A model generated the notes under the pieces. It saw only the letters and a list, made by a program, of their open reading frames with translations, did not search any database and was not told where the DNA came from. Positions 48,637-56,712 of a DNA stretch of 64,000 nucleotides are shown piece after piece (the stretch's first letter is position 1; each line of letters opens with the position of its first letter). This stretch comes from Streptomyces sp. SAI-135. GTDB taxonomy: Bacteria; Actinomycetota; Actinomycetes; Streptomycetales; Streptomycetaceae. The translations under genes and the position numbers were made by a program. The stretch covers positions 4,030,001-4,094,000 of the forward strand of contig NZ_JARXYP010000002.1 of assembly GCF_029893805.1 (NCBI RefSeq), given 5' to 3'.

Positions 48637-50176
48637 TCAGTGGGCGACGACGGGGACCGCCAGCTCCTCCTCCGCGCCCTCTCCGGAGGCCACCGCGGTG
48701 GTGTCCGGGCGGCCGGCGTTGACGAGGGTCCCGACGATGACCGCGGCCAGCACCAGCATGCCGACGGCGAACCAGATCGCGTTGGTGTAGCCGTGCACCT
48801 GACCCTCCAGCGCCACCAGCTGCGCCTGCGACTTGGAGGTCGCCGAGCCGATGTGGTCGGCGATGTAGGAGGTCGTGGCCGACGCGGCGATCGTGTTCAG
48901 CAGGGCCGTACCGATCGCACCGCCCACCTGCTGCGAGGTGTTGACCATCGCGGAGGCGACACCGGCGTCACGCGGCTCGACGCCCAGGGTGGCCAGGGAC
49001 ATGGCCGGCATGAACGCCGTACCCATGCCGAGGCCGAGCAGCAGCATCGCGGGCAGGATCGTCGAGGTGTACGACGAGCCGATCTCCAGCTGGGTCATCA
49101 GCAGCATGCCGACCGCGGCGACCAGGAAGCCGGGGCCCATCAGCAGACGGGCCGGCAGGCGGGTCATCAGACGGGTGCCGATCTGGGTGGAGCCGACCAT
49201 CATGCCGACGATCATCGGCATGAAGGCGAAGCCGGTCTTGATCGGCGTGTAGCCCTTCACGATCTGCAGGTAGTAGGTGAGGAACAGGAAGGTGCCGAAC
49301 ATCGCGATGATCGCGATGCCGAGCGAGAGGTAGATACCGCCGCGGTTGCGGTCGGTGATCACGCGCAGCGGCAGCAGCGGGGCCTTGACCCTGGCCTCGG
49401 TGACCACGAACGCGATCAGCAGCACGGCGGACGCGACGAACATGGCGACGGTCACGGAGTCGCCCCAGCCGTCGGACTCGGCGCGGGGTGAAGCCGTAGA
49501 CCAGCGCGACCAGGCCCAGGGTGGACAGCAGGACGCCGGGGATGTCGAGCGGGTTGCGGTTGCGGCCGCCCTCCGGCTCACGGATGACGAAGTACGCGCC
49601 GAGCGCGGCCACGATCGCGAACGGGATGTTCACGAAGAAGGTCCAGCGCCAGTCCATGTACTCGGTCAGCACACCGCCGAGGATGAAGCCCACGGCACCG
49701 CCACCACCGGCGATGGCGCCGTAGATGCCGAACGCCTTGGCGCGCTCCTTGGCGTCCGTGAACATCACGGCGAGCAGGGAGAGCGCGGCGGGCGCGAGCA
49801 GGGCGCCGAAGACACCCTGGAGGGCGCGGGCGCCGAACATCATGGCGCCGGAGGTCGCGGCACCGCCGAGCGCGGAGGCCGCGGCGAAGCCGATCAGGCC
49901 GACGACGAAGGCGTTCTTGCGGCCCCACAGGTCGGCTATGCGGCCGCCGAAGAGCAGGAGCCCGCCGAAGGCCAGGGCGTAGGCCGTCACGACCCACTGC
50001 CGGTTGCCGTCGGAGATGCCGAGGTCGGTCTGGGCCGACGGCAGGGCGATGTTCACGATGGTCGCGTCGAGGACGACCATCAGCTGGGCCAGCGCGATGA
50101 AGACGAGCGCTTTCCAGCGGTTGGCGTCACCGGTCGGTGCCGGTGCGCCGGGAGCCTTTGCGGCTGTTTCAGACAT
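48637..50176 (-). pseudogene. DHA2-family MFS exporter, interrupted by a frameshift
   Basis: The N-terminal part (VVLDATIVNIALPSAQTDLG ... LLSTLGLVALVYGFT) and the C-terminal part (RAESDGWGDSVTVAMFVASAV ...) lie in different frames. Joined, they make one 14-helix exporter of about 512 residues. Removing one G from the GGGG at 49485-49488 (plus strand) restores the frame exactly. The motif GGRIADLWGRKNAFVVG is intact. ATG 50176. The TetR gene upstream is probably its regulator. A sequencing error in a short homopolymer is at least as likely as a real mutation. Confidence 0.8.
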
Positions 50177-50231
50177 GGGGGTACCCACTTCGGGACTTCG
50201 GTTCGGAAAAGGTGATCGAGGACGTACTAGG

Positions 50232-50291
50232 GACTGGTCTGCTGTCGACTGGACTGCTGTCGACTGGTCTGGTGTGGACTGGTCTGAGGTT
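50232..50291. repeat. Four 15-bp tandem repeats in the exporter leader
   Basis: gactggtctgctgtc-type units at 50232-50246, 50247-50261, 50262-50276 and 50277-50291, with gactgg invariant at the start of each. They occupy the gap between the TetR gene and the DHA2 exporter start, where transcription into the exporter must pass or begin. Confidence 0.9.
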
Positions 50292-50316
50292 CTGAACTCA
50301 TCGGCGCCGGATCAGG

Positions 50317-50961
50317 TCAGGCCTGGCGCAGGTCCTCCAGGGTCGTGGCCGCGCCCGGGAGGATGGAGCGGGCCGGGGCCCGCAGTCCGTCCAGGAACAG
50401 CTGGAGATGGCGGTGGACGAACCGGTCGGCCTGCAAGCAGGCGGTGCCCGCCGGCGGCCGGCTGAGCTGGGCGACCACGAGCATCAGGTCGCCCGAGTCC
50501 ACGTCGGTACGGAGCTGGCCGGCCGCCTTCGCGCGGTTCATGAGCTCGACGATGAGCTCCTCGCACCGCACGCGCGCGGCTTCCAGGTCCGGGTGGTTCT
50601 GGTCGAAGGTGCTCTGGATCATCGGGCACAGTGCGCTGACCCGCTCGTCGGCGGCGGTGTGCACGAAACGCTCCAGCGCCCCGAAGGCGTCCCCGGTCTC
50701 CGCGAGCGCGATCTCGGCCGCCTCGGTGGTGCGGTCCATGACCGAGCACACCACCTCACGGACGAGCGCGTCGCGGTCGGGGAAGTTGCGGTACACCGTG
50801 GCGTTGCCGACGCCGGCCCGGCGGGCGATCTCGTCGAGCGGCACGTCGGGGCCGAACTCGGTGAACATCTCGCGGGCGGCGCTGACGATCCGCTCGCGGT
50901 TGCGCAGGGCGTCGGCGCGGGGCCGGGGCGCCTTGCGCTGCGCGGTCGTCGTGGCGGTCAC
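50317..50961 (-). CDS. TetR-family transcriptional regulator
   Basis: A 214-residue TetR protein with helix-turn-helix PLDEIARRAGVGNATVYRNFPDRDALVREV (about 41-70) and the TetR_C-type SBI-like C-terminal domain (CEELIVELMNRAKAAGQLRTDV). GTG 50961 has ggaggag seven bases upstream. It lies upstream of the DHA2 exporter in the same direction. Two strong palindromes precede it. Confidence 0.87.
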   Translation of the reverse strand: MTATTTAQRKAPRPRADALRNRERIVSAAREMFTEFGPDVPLDEIARRAGVGNATVYRNFPDRDALVREVVCSVMDRTTEAAEIALAETGDAFGALERFVHTAADERVSALCPMIQSTFDQNHPDLEAARVRCEELIVELMNRAKAAGQLRTDVDSGDLMLVVAQLSRPPAGTACLQADRFVHRHLQLFLDGLRAPARSILPGAATTLEDLRQA

Positions 50962-51000
50962 GGTGCACTCCTCCGGTCGAAGACTTGAAGCTTCACGATC

Positions 51001-51057
51001 CGGGGAGGCGTTCCCCGTTTCGCTCAGACACAGGTCTAAACGGGGAGACGCTCCCCG
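51001..51057. promoter_or_regulatory. Two CGGGGA-N5-TCCCCG palindromes, candidate TetR operators
   Basis: CGGGGA-GGCGT-TCCCCG at 51001-51017 and CGGGGA-GACGC-TCCCCG at 51041-51057. The half-sites are identical in both, and the centres are 40 bp apart, close to four helical turns. They start 40 bp before the TetR gene, so it probably represses itself. Confidence 0.6.
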
Positions 51058-51085
51058 GTTATTTCAGGTTGAGGGGAAAACATGT

Positions 51086-51101
51086 TGTGACCTGAGTCAC
51101 A
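51086..51101. promoter_or_regulatory. Perfect CRP-type palindrome TGTGA-N6-TCACA
   Basis: TGTGAC-CTGA-GTCACA matches the classical CRP consensus TGTGA-N6-TCACA at every defined base, and lies inside a wider inverted region aaacatg...catgttt (51078-51106). It sits 120 bp before the secreted protease gene and 125 bp before the divergent TetR gene. Streptomyces have a Crp that controls secondary metabolism and germination. Confidence 0.65.
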
Positions 51102-51220
51102 TGTTTCGCGATACCCACGTTCGGTCTCCTCCAGCGCGCGTGCGCCCCTCCCCCGGCACAGGGTGATCGAAGAGGTGCAGCCTTCCGACCAGCGGCTGCC
51201 GCGCTCCGAAGGGTGCTCGC

Positions 51221-52498
51221 ATGCCGTGGACCAGACGTCGCATACGCCCGCGCCGCGTCGCCGCCCTGGCGTCCGTGACCGCGCTGACCGTCGCGGTCAG
51301 CACCTCGGCCGGCACCGAACGCCTCGTCCCCGGCACCACGACCGCCGGCCCCGTCGCCCTCGCCCGCTCCGACACTCACGGCGCCTGCCAGATCCGGGGC
51401 GGCCCGGCCGTCCAGATGTCCGAGGGCCTGCCCACGCCCGGCGGCTACTCCCGCTCCACCGGCACCGTCCACGCCCTCACCCTGATGATCGACTTCTCCG
51501 ACGCGCCCGGCTCAGGCTCCGCCCTCGACCGCTTCCGCGAGTTCTTCCCGCAGACCCAGGACTGGTTCCGCACCAGCTCCTACGGCCGTCTCGACTACCG
51601 CCCCGAGGCCCCGGTCACCGACTGGCTGCGCATGCCGAAGTCCTTCCGGGCCTACGGCATAGAGCGCGGCGCCCCCTTCGACCCCGGCTACCGCCGGCTC
51701 GTCCAGGACATCGTGGCCGCCGCCGACCCCAAGGTGGACTTCCGGTCCTACGACTTCCTGAACGTCCTGGTGACCCCGAACGCCGGTCCCTCCGCCCTCG
51801 ACACGGTCCTGTCGGTGACCTTCGCCGGCAACACGGACGCCCCGGTCGCCGACGGCGTTCCCGTCGCCAACGCCTCCTTCGTGTACTCCCGCCAGGACGA
51901 CGGCTCCGGTTCCTACCCGCAGACCGGCTACCGGGTCCTGCCCCACGAGAACGGCCACGTCTTCGGCCTGCCCGACCTCTACACCCAGAACGGCGGGGGC
52001 GCGGTCGGCCACTGGGACATCATGAGCGAGGACTGGGGCGCCAACAACGACCTCCTCGGCTGGCACAAGTGGAAGCTCGGCTGGCTGGACGCGGCGCAGG
52101 TCCACTGCGTGACGGCGCCCGGCGCCTCGGAGTACACGCTGACCCCGCTCGCCCGGTCCGGGCTCGGCACCAAGCTCCTCTTCGTCCCCCTCGGCCGCCG
52201 CACCGGCTACGCGGTCGAGCTCCGCACCCGCGAGGGCAACGACGAGACGGTGTGCCGGGCGGGCGTCCTCGTCTACAAGGTCGACGCGGACGTGGACACC
52301 GGGCGGGGCCCGGTGCGCGTGTACGACGCACGGCGCGACAGCGGGGGCTGCACCCGCAGCCCCAACGTCCACGCGGAACTCTCGGACGCGCCGTTCGCGA
52401 CGGGGGAGGAGTTCCGGGACGCGGGGAGGGGCGTGCGGGTGCGGGTGCTGGGGGCGGAGGGGGACGGGGCGTATCGGGTACGGGTGACTCGGGAGTAG
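51221..52498 (+). CDS. Secreted M6-family metalloprotease
   Basis: A 425-residue exported protein. An Arg-rich N-terminus followed by a hydrophobic segment (RRVAALASVTALTVAVSTSAG, about 11-31) is a signal peptide, possibly Tat-like but without a clean RRxFLK. The zinc site HExxH is H242-E-N-G-H246 followed by VFGLPDLY; WDIMSED is the Met-turn. This is the M6 (immune-inhibitor A-like) pattern. ATG 51221 has aaggg about eight bases upstream. Confidence 0.87.
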   Translation: MPWTRRRIRPRRVAALASVTALTVAVSTSAGTERLVPGTTTAGPVALARSDTHGACQIRGGPAVQMSEGLPTPGGYSRSTGTVHALTLMIDFSDAPGSGSALDRFREFFPQTQDWFRTSSYGRLDYRPEAPVTDWLRMPKSFRAYGIERGAPFDPGYRRLVQDIVAAADPKVDFRSYDFLNVLVTPNAGPSALDTVLSVTFAGNTDAPVADGVPVANASFVYSRQDDGSGSYPQTGYRVLPHENGHVFGLPDLYTQNGGGAVGHWDIMSEDWGANNDLLGWHKWKLGWLDAAQVHCVTAPGASEYTLTPLARSGLGTKLLFVPLGRRTGYAVELRTREGNDETVCRAGVLVYKVDADVDTGRGPVRVYDARRDSGGCTRSPNVHAELSDAPFATGEEFRDAGRGVRVRVLGAEGDGAYRVRVTRE

Positions 52499-52536
52499 GC
52501 GGGGGTGGGGGGAGTTGGGTGGGAGCGGGGGTGGGG

Positions 52537-52590
52537 TGACGGGGGTGGGTGACGGCGGTGGGGTGACGGCGGTGGGGTGACGGGGGTGGG
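52537..52590. repeat. G-rich tandem repeat, four 13-14 bp units
   Basis: tgacggcggtgggg-type units at 52537-52549, 52550-52563, 52564-52577 and 52578-52590, in a gap (52499-52699) that is more than half G on the plus strand. It could form a G-quadruplex in RNA or single-stranded DNA. No gene is seen there. Confidence 0.85.
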
Positions 52591-52699
52591 TGTCGGGTGG
52601 AGGAGGCGGGAGCAGGGGTGGGCCGGAGGGGCCGTGGCGCGCCGACGGTGCCGTGGCGGATTACCGTAGCCCTGCCGTGACCCCCGCACCGGAGAGCCG

Positions 52700-54313
52700 A
52701 TGCCCGCAGAGACGACCACTCCCCCGCAGGTACCGGAGTCCGCCGTGCCGGCCGAGGCGGTCGCACCGCTGATCCGCGGGGTCAGCGTGCTGCGGGAACT
52801 GACCGACGCGGGCGGGACGCTGAGCCTGAGCGGCCTGGAACGGGCCACGGGCCTGGCACGTTCCACGGTCGACCGCATCACCGCGACCCTGGCTCGCATG
52901 GGATACGTCCGTCTCGACGGCCGGGACGCGGTGGCGACCCCACGCCTCATGGAACTCGGCAACGCCTACCTCGCCGCCCTGCGCCTGCCCGCCCTGCTGT
53001 CCGGACGGGCCGACGCCCTCGCGGACGAGCTCGACGAGTCGGTGTCACTGGCGGTGGCCGACCGTGACGGCATCCGCTTCATCCACCAGGCCACCCGCCG
53101 CCGCGCGATGTCCCTCAGCTTCCGCATCGGCGACCTGCTTCCCGCCGAACGCACCGCGCCGGGCCCCCTGTTCGCCTCCGAGTGGACGGACCAGGACTGG
53201 CGGACTTGGCGCGAACGCCGGGCGACGGACCCGGAGGACCGGGGCTTCCCAGCCGTACCCCTGCGACAACTCCCGCTGCCGCACGGCGTGTTCGAGGAGG
53301 CAGCGGCACAGGCGGGCCGGAACGGCTGGGCGCTGGACGACCAGTTGATCGAACCGGGCCTGGTGGCGGTCTCCGTCCCGGTACGGGATCCGCGCACGGG
53401 CCGGATCGCGTGCGTGGCGAACGTCGTGAGCCACACCAGCCGGCACACGGCGACGGATCTGCGAGACACCCTGCTGCCACGCCTGCGGGCGACGGTGGCC
53501 GGGATGGAACGCGAACTGGCCACCGCCCCGGAGCCGGACCCCGGCCCGCCGCCCTCGGGATCGGCCGCCTGGATCGGCGCCTCCAAGAACGAACTGGGGC
53601 GCGAGTTCATCGAGTCCCTCGCGCGCGGGCTGACGGTCCTGACGGCGTTCGGCGAGGGCAGGGCCGCGCTCACGCTGACCGACGTGGCCCGGGCGACCGG
53701 CCTCGCGAGGGCGACGGCCCGCCGCGCCCTGATCACCTACGAACACCTGGGCCTGGTCCGCCAGCAACCGGAGTCCCGCACCTTCGCGCTCACCCCCCGG
53801 GTCCTGTCCCTGGGCTTCCCACCCCTCTCCCGCACGACCCTCCCCCGCATCGCGGCCCCCCACCTGGCGGACCTCTCGGCACGGGTCGGGGAATCGACGG
53901 CACTGGCGATCCTGGTGCCGTCGGGGTCGGGGCCGGGCTCGGAGGGCTCGGACTCCGGCCCGGAGATCCAGTACACGGCGAGGGCGGTGTCCCCGCGGAT
54001 CATGGGCGTGGACATCAGGGTGGGCACCCGACTGCCGGCCGCGGCGACCTCGCTGGGCAGGGTGCTGCTCCCGGACGCCCCGGACCATGCCCTGCTCGAC
54101 GAGGACTGGGAGGACGGCCTGCGCACGATCGCCGTCCCCCTCCACGACCGCACGGGCCGGGTCGTGGCCGCCGTGAACGTGGCCCTGCACGCGGCCGGCC
54201 GCACGGCCGCGGAGTGCGTCGAGGAACTCCTCCCGGAACTCCGCCGCACGGCGACCCGCATCGAGGAGGAACTTCACGCGGCGGCCCACTTCACCCGGAT
54301 CCCCCTCCTCTGA
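52700..54313 (+). CDS. Tandem (double) IclR-family transcriptional regulator
   Basis: A 537-residue protein made of two complete IclR modules. Module 1 has its helix-turn-helix at about 40-67 (LSLSGLERATGLARSTVDRITATL) and effector domain up to about 275. Module 2 begins at about 300, with LTLTDVARATGLARATARRALITYEHLGLV (about 325-354) and its own effector domain. The two are joined by a Pro/Ala-rich linker (ATAPEPDPGPPPSG). The fusion resembles aromatic-acid regulators of the PcaR/PobR group. ATG 52700 follows ggagag. The adjacent genes give no target. Confidence 0.85.
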   Translation: MPAETTTPPQVPESAVPAEAVAPLIRGVSVLRELTDAGGTLSLSGLERATGLARSTVDRITATLARMGYVRLDGRDAVATPRLMELGNAYLAALRLPALLSGRADALADELDESVSLAVADRDGIRFIHQATRRRAMSLSFRIGDLLPAERTAPGPLFASEWTDQDWRTWRERRATDPEDRGFPAVPLRQLPLPHGVFEEAAAQAGRNGWALDDQLIEPGLVAVSVPVRDPRTGRIACVANVVSHTSRHTATDLRDTLLPRLRATVAGMERELATAPEPDPGPPPSGSAAWIGASKNELGREFIESLARGLTVLTAFGEGRAALTLTDVARATGLARATARRALITYEHLGLVRQQPESRTFALTPRVLSLGFPPLSRTTLPRIAAPHLADLSARVGESTALAILVPSGSGPGSEGSDSGPEIQYTARAVSPRIMGVDIRVGTRLPAAATSLGRVLLPDAPDHALLDEDWEDGLRTIAVPLHDRTGRVVAAVNVALHAAGRTAAECVEELLPELRRTATRIEEELHAAAHFTRIPLL

Positions 54314-54386
54314 CCCCGGGGAACCCCCACGCCGCAGCCCACCGCATCCGGTACGCTGACGCCTGTGACCTTCACGGCCACCGTCC

Positions 54387-54459
54387 GCCTTCGTAGCTCA
54401 GGGGATAGAGCACCGCTCTCCTAAAGCGGGTGTCGCAGGTTCGAATCCTGCCGGGGGCA
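54387..54459 (+). tRNA. tRNA-Arg (anticodon CCT)
   Basis: A complete cloverleaf: acceptor GCCTTCG/CGGGGGC with two G-U pairs, D arm with AGCTCAGGGGATAGAGC, anticodon arm CCGCT-CTCCTAA-AGCGG (anticodon CCT), T arm GCAGG-TTCGAAT-CCTGC. The discriminator is A and the CCA is not encoded. Its 3' half is duplicated 2.2 kb downstream. Confidence 0.95.
54418..54442 (+). other. Probable attL core inside tRNA-Arg
   Basis: The 25-bp stretch from the anticodon loop to the start of the T loop matches 24 of 25 bases at 56627-56651. A tRNA 3'-half duplication of this length is the usual footprint of a tyrosine-recombinase integration. Confidence 0.7.
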
Positions 54460-54466
54460 CACGACC

Positions 54467-54507
54467 AAGGGCCAGTTCAGAGGCTTGATCCCCTCGAACT
54501 GGCCCTT
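54467..54507. terminator. tRNA-Arg terminator hairpin
   Basis: A perfect 12-bp stem AAGGGCCAGTTC/GAACTGGCCCTT with a 17-base loop and a short T run, eight bases after the tRNA. Confidence 0.85.
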
Positions 54508-54864
54508 TGCCATGATCACGGCCGTGCGCCGAACCAGAACTGCTGACCGGCCACCGCCAGATTCCCGCTGGGCGGCATGGTGCGGTCCACCTCCACCGCA
54601 TCCGGCGAAATGTGATCCCTGGCCCGGTCCCCCCGAAGAGGTGCCCCTCACGGTGAGGCTGACGGTCCGCCCACTCAGCCCGGGGAGCTGGGCCGTCCCT
54701 GGGCCGTCCGATGCCGCTCGACAGTGGCCGAGACGACCAACGACGACCACCAGTCGCGCGAGACCACCTCCCCCGACCAGCAAAAGCCCAGCTCACCAAG
54801 ATCTCCGGCAAGACCCAGGACTAGCAGAAGTAGTACGTCGAGCAGTCAGCGCCTCTCGTTTAGG
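54508..54864. other. Gene-free stretch within the tRNA-Arg island
   Basis: A 357-bp stretch with no ORF of plausible codon use on either strand. It contains a short direct repeat gggccgtcc (twice, about 54691-54711) and a somewhat lower GC level. It may be the decayed remains of the element's integrase end, but no motif shows this. Confidence 0.5.
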
Positions 54865-55170
54865 TCAGGCCGTGTGACGCCGACGAGCGCGGAGCCAGCA
54901 GACACCCTTCACCGCGTACACAGCAGCCATAAGCACGAAGCCAGCGCAGGTGAGCCAGAACCAGGATGCCGCGACTGCGAGACTCAGCACCAAGCCGCCA
55001 AGAAGCAGTAGAGAGGCGACAACGTCCGCCAGGTCAAGGCGCGCCTCGACACGCACCGCCGAGCTGGATCCGCGCAGTCGGCGGATCACGGGAACGAGGC
55101 CAAGGACCTGCAAGACGGCCAGACCGAGAGCGAGCCAGACGAACCAGCCGGGTATGTCCACGGCGCGCAC
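54865..55170 (-). CDS. Small membrane protein, unknown function
   Basis: A 101-residue protein with a membrane helix at about 9-27 (WFVWLALGLAVLQVLGLVPV) and a strongly hydrophobic region at about 48-88 that fits two more. Basic residues at both helix ends (IRRLRG, RARRRH) suggest an internal C-terminus. GTG 55170, or GTG 55161 giving 98 residues, may be the start. I recognise no family. It lies inside the tRNA-Arg island. Confidence 0.6.
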   Translation of the reverse strand: MRAVDIPGWFVWLALGLAVLQVLGLVPVIRRLRGSSSAVRVEARLDLADVVASLLLLGGLVLSLAVAASWFWLTCAGFVLMAAVYAVKGVCWLRARRRHTA

Positions 55171-55259
55171 TGTATCGCGCCCCCGAAGACCTTGAGTGTC
55201 TAACTACGTGACAACGCCGACGAACATCAGCGGACCATCAGTACAGCTCAGAGCCACAG

Positions 55260-56078
55260 CTAAAGGCCGTTGCGCTCGATCAGTGACCCATCAGGGCTCA
55301 GTGTGTAGAAGCGCGGCGGCTCCAAGGCTTCCGTTGCTCTGCGTAGCTCCGCCTCCTGCTCTGCTGGATCAGGCCCGTGTGGATCCCGCACGTGGAAGCC
55401 GTACAGCTCAATGGCGTCTGCGTCGACGTCATCGGGCTGGGGACGGCCCTCCTGGATGAACCCGCAGAGTGCCCGCAACGCGTCTTCGCCCAGGTCCAAA
55501 GGGTGGAAGGGCAAGGCATACGGCTCATCCTCCTCACCGGGCCAGGGGACGATGTCGGCCGGTCGGTCTCCGGCCCAGTAGGGCTGTTCAAAGGGGAGAG
55601 GTTCGCCGATGTTCTCGATGATGCCGCTGTCCGGGGACAGGCTCAGGGAGCGGACGAGATGTCCGTCCTCCCACACGGCGAACGCCAGCCAGTCGACGAC
55701 GCTGTGCATGGCGTGCAGGACGAGCCGTCGGCCGATGCTTGCCGCCACGAGGTGTTCCGGGAGCTGGGAGGGAGCGTCGATCATCACCCGCTGATCGCCG
55801 ATGACGTCCACGCCTGGCCAACTGGCTGCGTACACCGTCCCCTTCTGGGGATACACGCCGTCCCAGAGGGTCGAGCCCTCGCCCTCTTCGATCTCACAGC
55901 CGGGGTAGAGCCGCCGCATCATGGTGACCGTCCGATCCAGGTCCGCCGCCCCCACTTGTCGCAGCAACCCCGGCACGTCACCGTCGGCGTACACCAGCAG
56001 TCCCGTCTTGGCCCCCAAAGCCCCTCCCCAGAACAGTGCCTTTGATGGCGGACGCACCATAGCCGCAGGCACTGACAA
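55260..56078 (-). CDS. DUF6928-like protein
   Basis: A 272-residue soluble protein. The N-terminal LGAKTGLLVYADGDVPGLLRQVG and later WPGVDVIGDQRVMIDAPSQLPEHL, HSVVDWLAFAVWEDGHLVRSLSLSPDSGIIENIG resemble DUF6928 proteins, which I recall as beginning near GAKTALL. The function is unknown. GTG 56078 or ATG 56060 are possible starts, and a start closer to the GAKT motif cannot be excluded. It lies inside the tRNA-Arg island, and its codon bias is weaker than that of the core genes. Confidence 0.65.
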   Translation of the reverse strand: MSVPAAMVRPPSKALFWGGALGAKTGLLVYADGDVPGLLRQVGAADLDRTVTMMRRLYPGCEIEEGEGSTLWDGVYPQKGTVYAASWPGVDVIGDQRVMIDAPSQLPEHLVAASIGRRLVLHAMHSVVDWLAFAVWEDGHLVRSLSLSPDSGIIENIGEPLPFEQPYWAGDRPADIVPWPGEEDEPYALPFHPLDLGEDALRALCGFIQEGRPQPDDVDADAIELYGFHVRDPHGPDPAEQEAELRRATEALEPPRFYTLSPDGSLIERNGL

Positions 56079-56196
56079 CAGAGAACTGGGTGGCCATGCC
56101 GGTCATCATTCCGGCCGTTCGGGGGATACGTGGGCGGCCTCAGAGACGTATCCCACCCTGCGGGGGCATCCCTTGCTGGGACGAAAGGGAGACATG

Positions 56197-56523
56197 ATGC
56201 CGCTCTATCTATCTAGGTTCAGCTACACGCCGGAGACCTGGGCGAGACTCATCGGCCACCCCGAGGACCGCGCGAAGGCCGCTCAGTCGTACATCGAGTC
56301 CGTTGGCGGCAAGCTCCACGGCTTTTGGTACGCGTTCGGCACCCGCGACGGATACAACCTGTGGGAGGCCCCTGACAACGTCTCCATGGCCGCGGTCGCC
56401 CTGGCGATCAGCGGAGGCGGCGCACTCAGCTCGTTCGAGACGACCGTTCTCCTGACCGTCGACGAAACCATGGATGCCTTGCGCAAGGCCGGGCAAGTCC
56501 AGTACCGGGCTCCCGGCGCATAG
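56197..56523 (+). CDS. GYD-domain protein
   Basis: A 108-residue protein with the GYD-family pattern: LYLSRFSYTPETWARLIGHPEDR at the start, YIESVGGKLHGFWYAFGTRDGYNLWEAPDNVSMAAVALAI in the middle. GYD proteins are small dimeric alpha/beta-barrel-like proteins of unknown role. ATG 56197 has agggag six bases upstream; ATG 56194 is next to it. It is the only rightward gene in the island. Confidence 0.75.
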   Translation: MPLYLSRFSYTPETWARLIGHPEDRAKAAQSYIESVGGKLHGFWYAFGTRDGYNLWEAPDNVSMAAVALAISGGGALSSFETTVLLTVDETMDALRKAGQVQYRAPGA

Positions 56524-56626
56524 CGGTCGGCGTCCCATCAACGACACCGGACGGGGGCGTACACCAGCATCCCTGTCCGGCCGGCGTATCAGTCGCCGAC
56601 AGCGTTCGAGGCGAACGTGGATCGAA

Positions 56627-56651
56627 CTCCTGAAGCGGGTGTCGCAGGTTC
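56627..56651 (+). other. Probable attR core, tRNA-Arg 3' fragment
   Basis: ctcctgaagcgggtgtcgcaggttc matches the tRNA-Arg segment 54418-54442 at 24 of 25 positions. After this point the match stops, so it is a partial tRNA copy that cannot fold as a tRNA. Confidence 0.7.
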
Positions 56652-56659
56652 ACCAGGCG

Positions 56660-56692
56660 AAAGGCCCCGGACCGATCTGGTCCGGGGCCTTT
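56660..56692. terminator. Bidirectional terminator after the subtilase
   Basis: A perfect 12-bp stem AAAGGCCCCGGA/TCCGGGGCCTTT with a nine-base loop. On the plus strand it is followed by ttgttttggt-like T-rich sequence. It ends the leftward subtilase operon and faces the island. Confidence 0.9.
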
Positions 56693-56712
56693 GTTGTTTT
56701 GGTCTGGGCGGC

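Larger units (their letters stand above)
54443..56651. mobile_element. Remnant of an element integrated at tRNA-Arg(CCT)
   Basis: About 2.2 kb between the two 25-bp tRNA matches. It holds three small genes unlike their neighbours (a membrane protein, a DUF6928-like protein and a GYD protein), longer non-coding stretches and a lower GC content than the flanks. No integrase or excisionase gene is visible, so the element is decayed or was trimmed by deletion. Confidence 0.6.

Noticed and set aside
50232..50291. DasR-type sites, because ACTGGTCT half-sites occur three times
   Set aside because: DasR sites are inverted pairs; here the half-sites are only direct repeats, with no complementary half.
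50004..50465. Plus-strand frame with DWSAVDWTAVDWSGVDWSEV, looking like a pentapeptide-repeat protein
   Set aside because: The repeated residues come from the 15-bp DNA repeat, and the rest is antisense to the exporter and TetR genes. There is no start site or family match.
56627..56651. A second tRNA-Arg gene
   Set aside because: Only the anticodon-to-T-loop part is present; no acceptor, D arm or T-stem closure exists.
54443..56651. A prophage or full integrative conjugative element
   Set aside because: No integrase, excisionase, replication, transfer or structural gene is visible, only three small genes.
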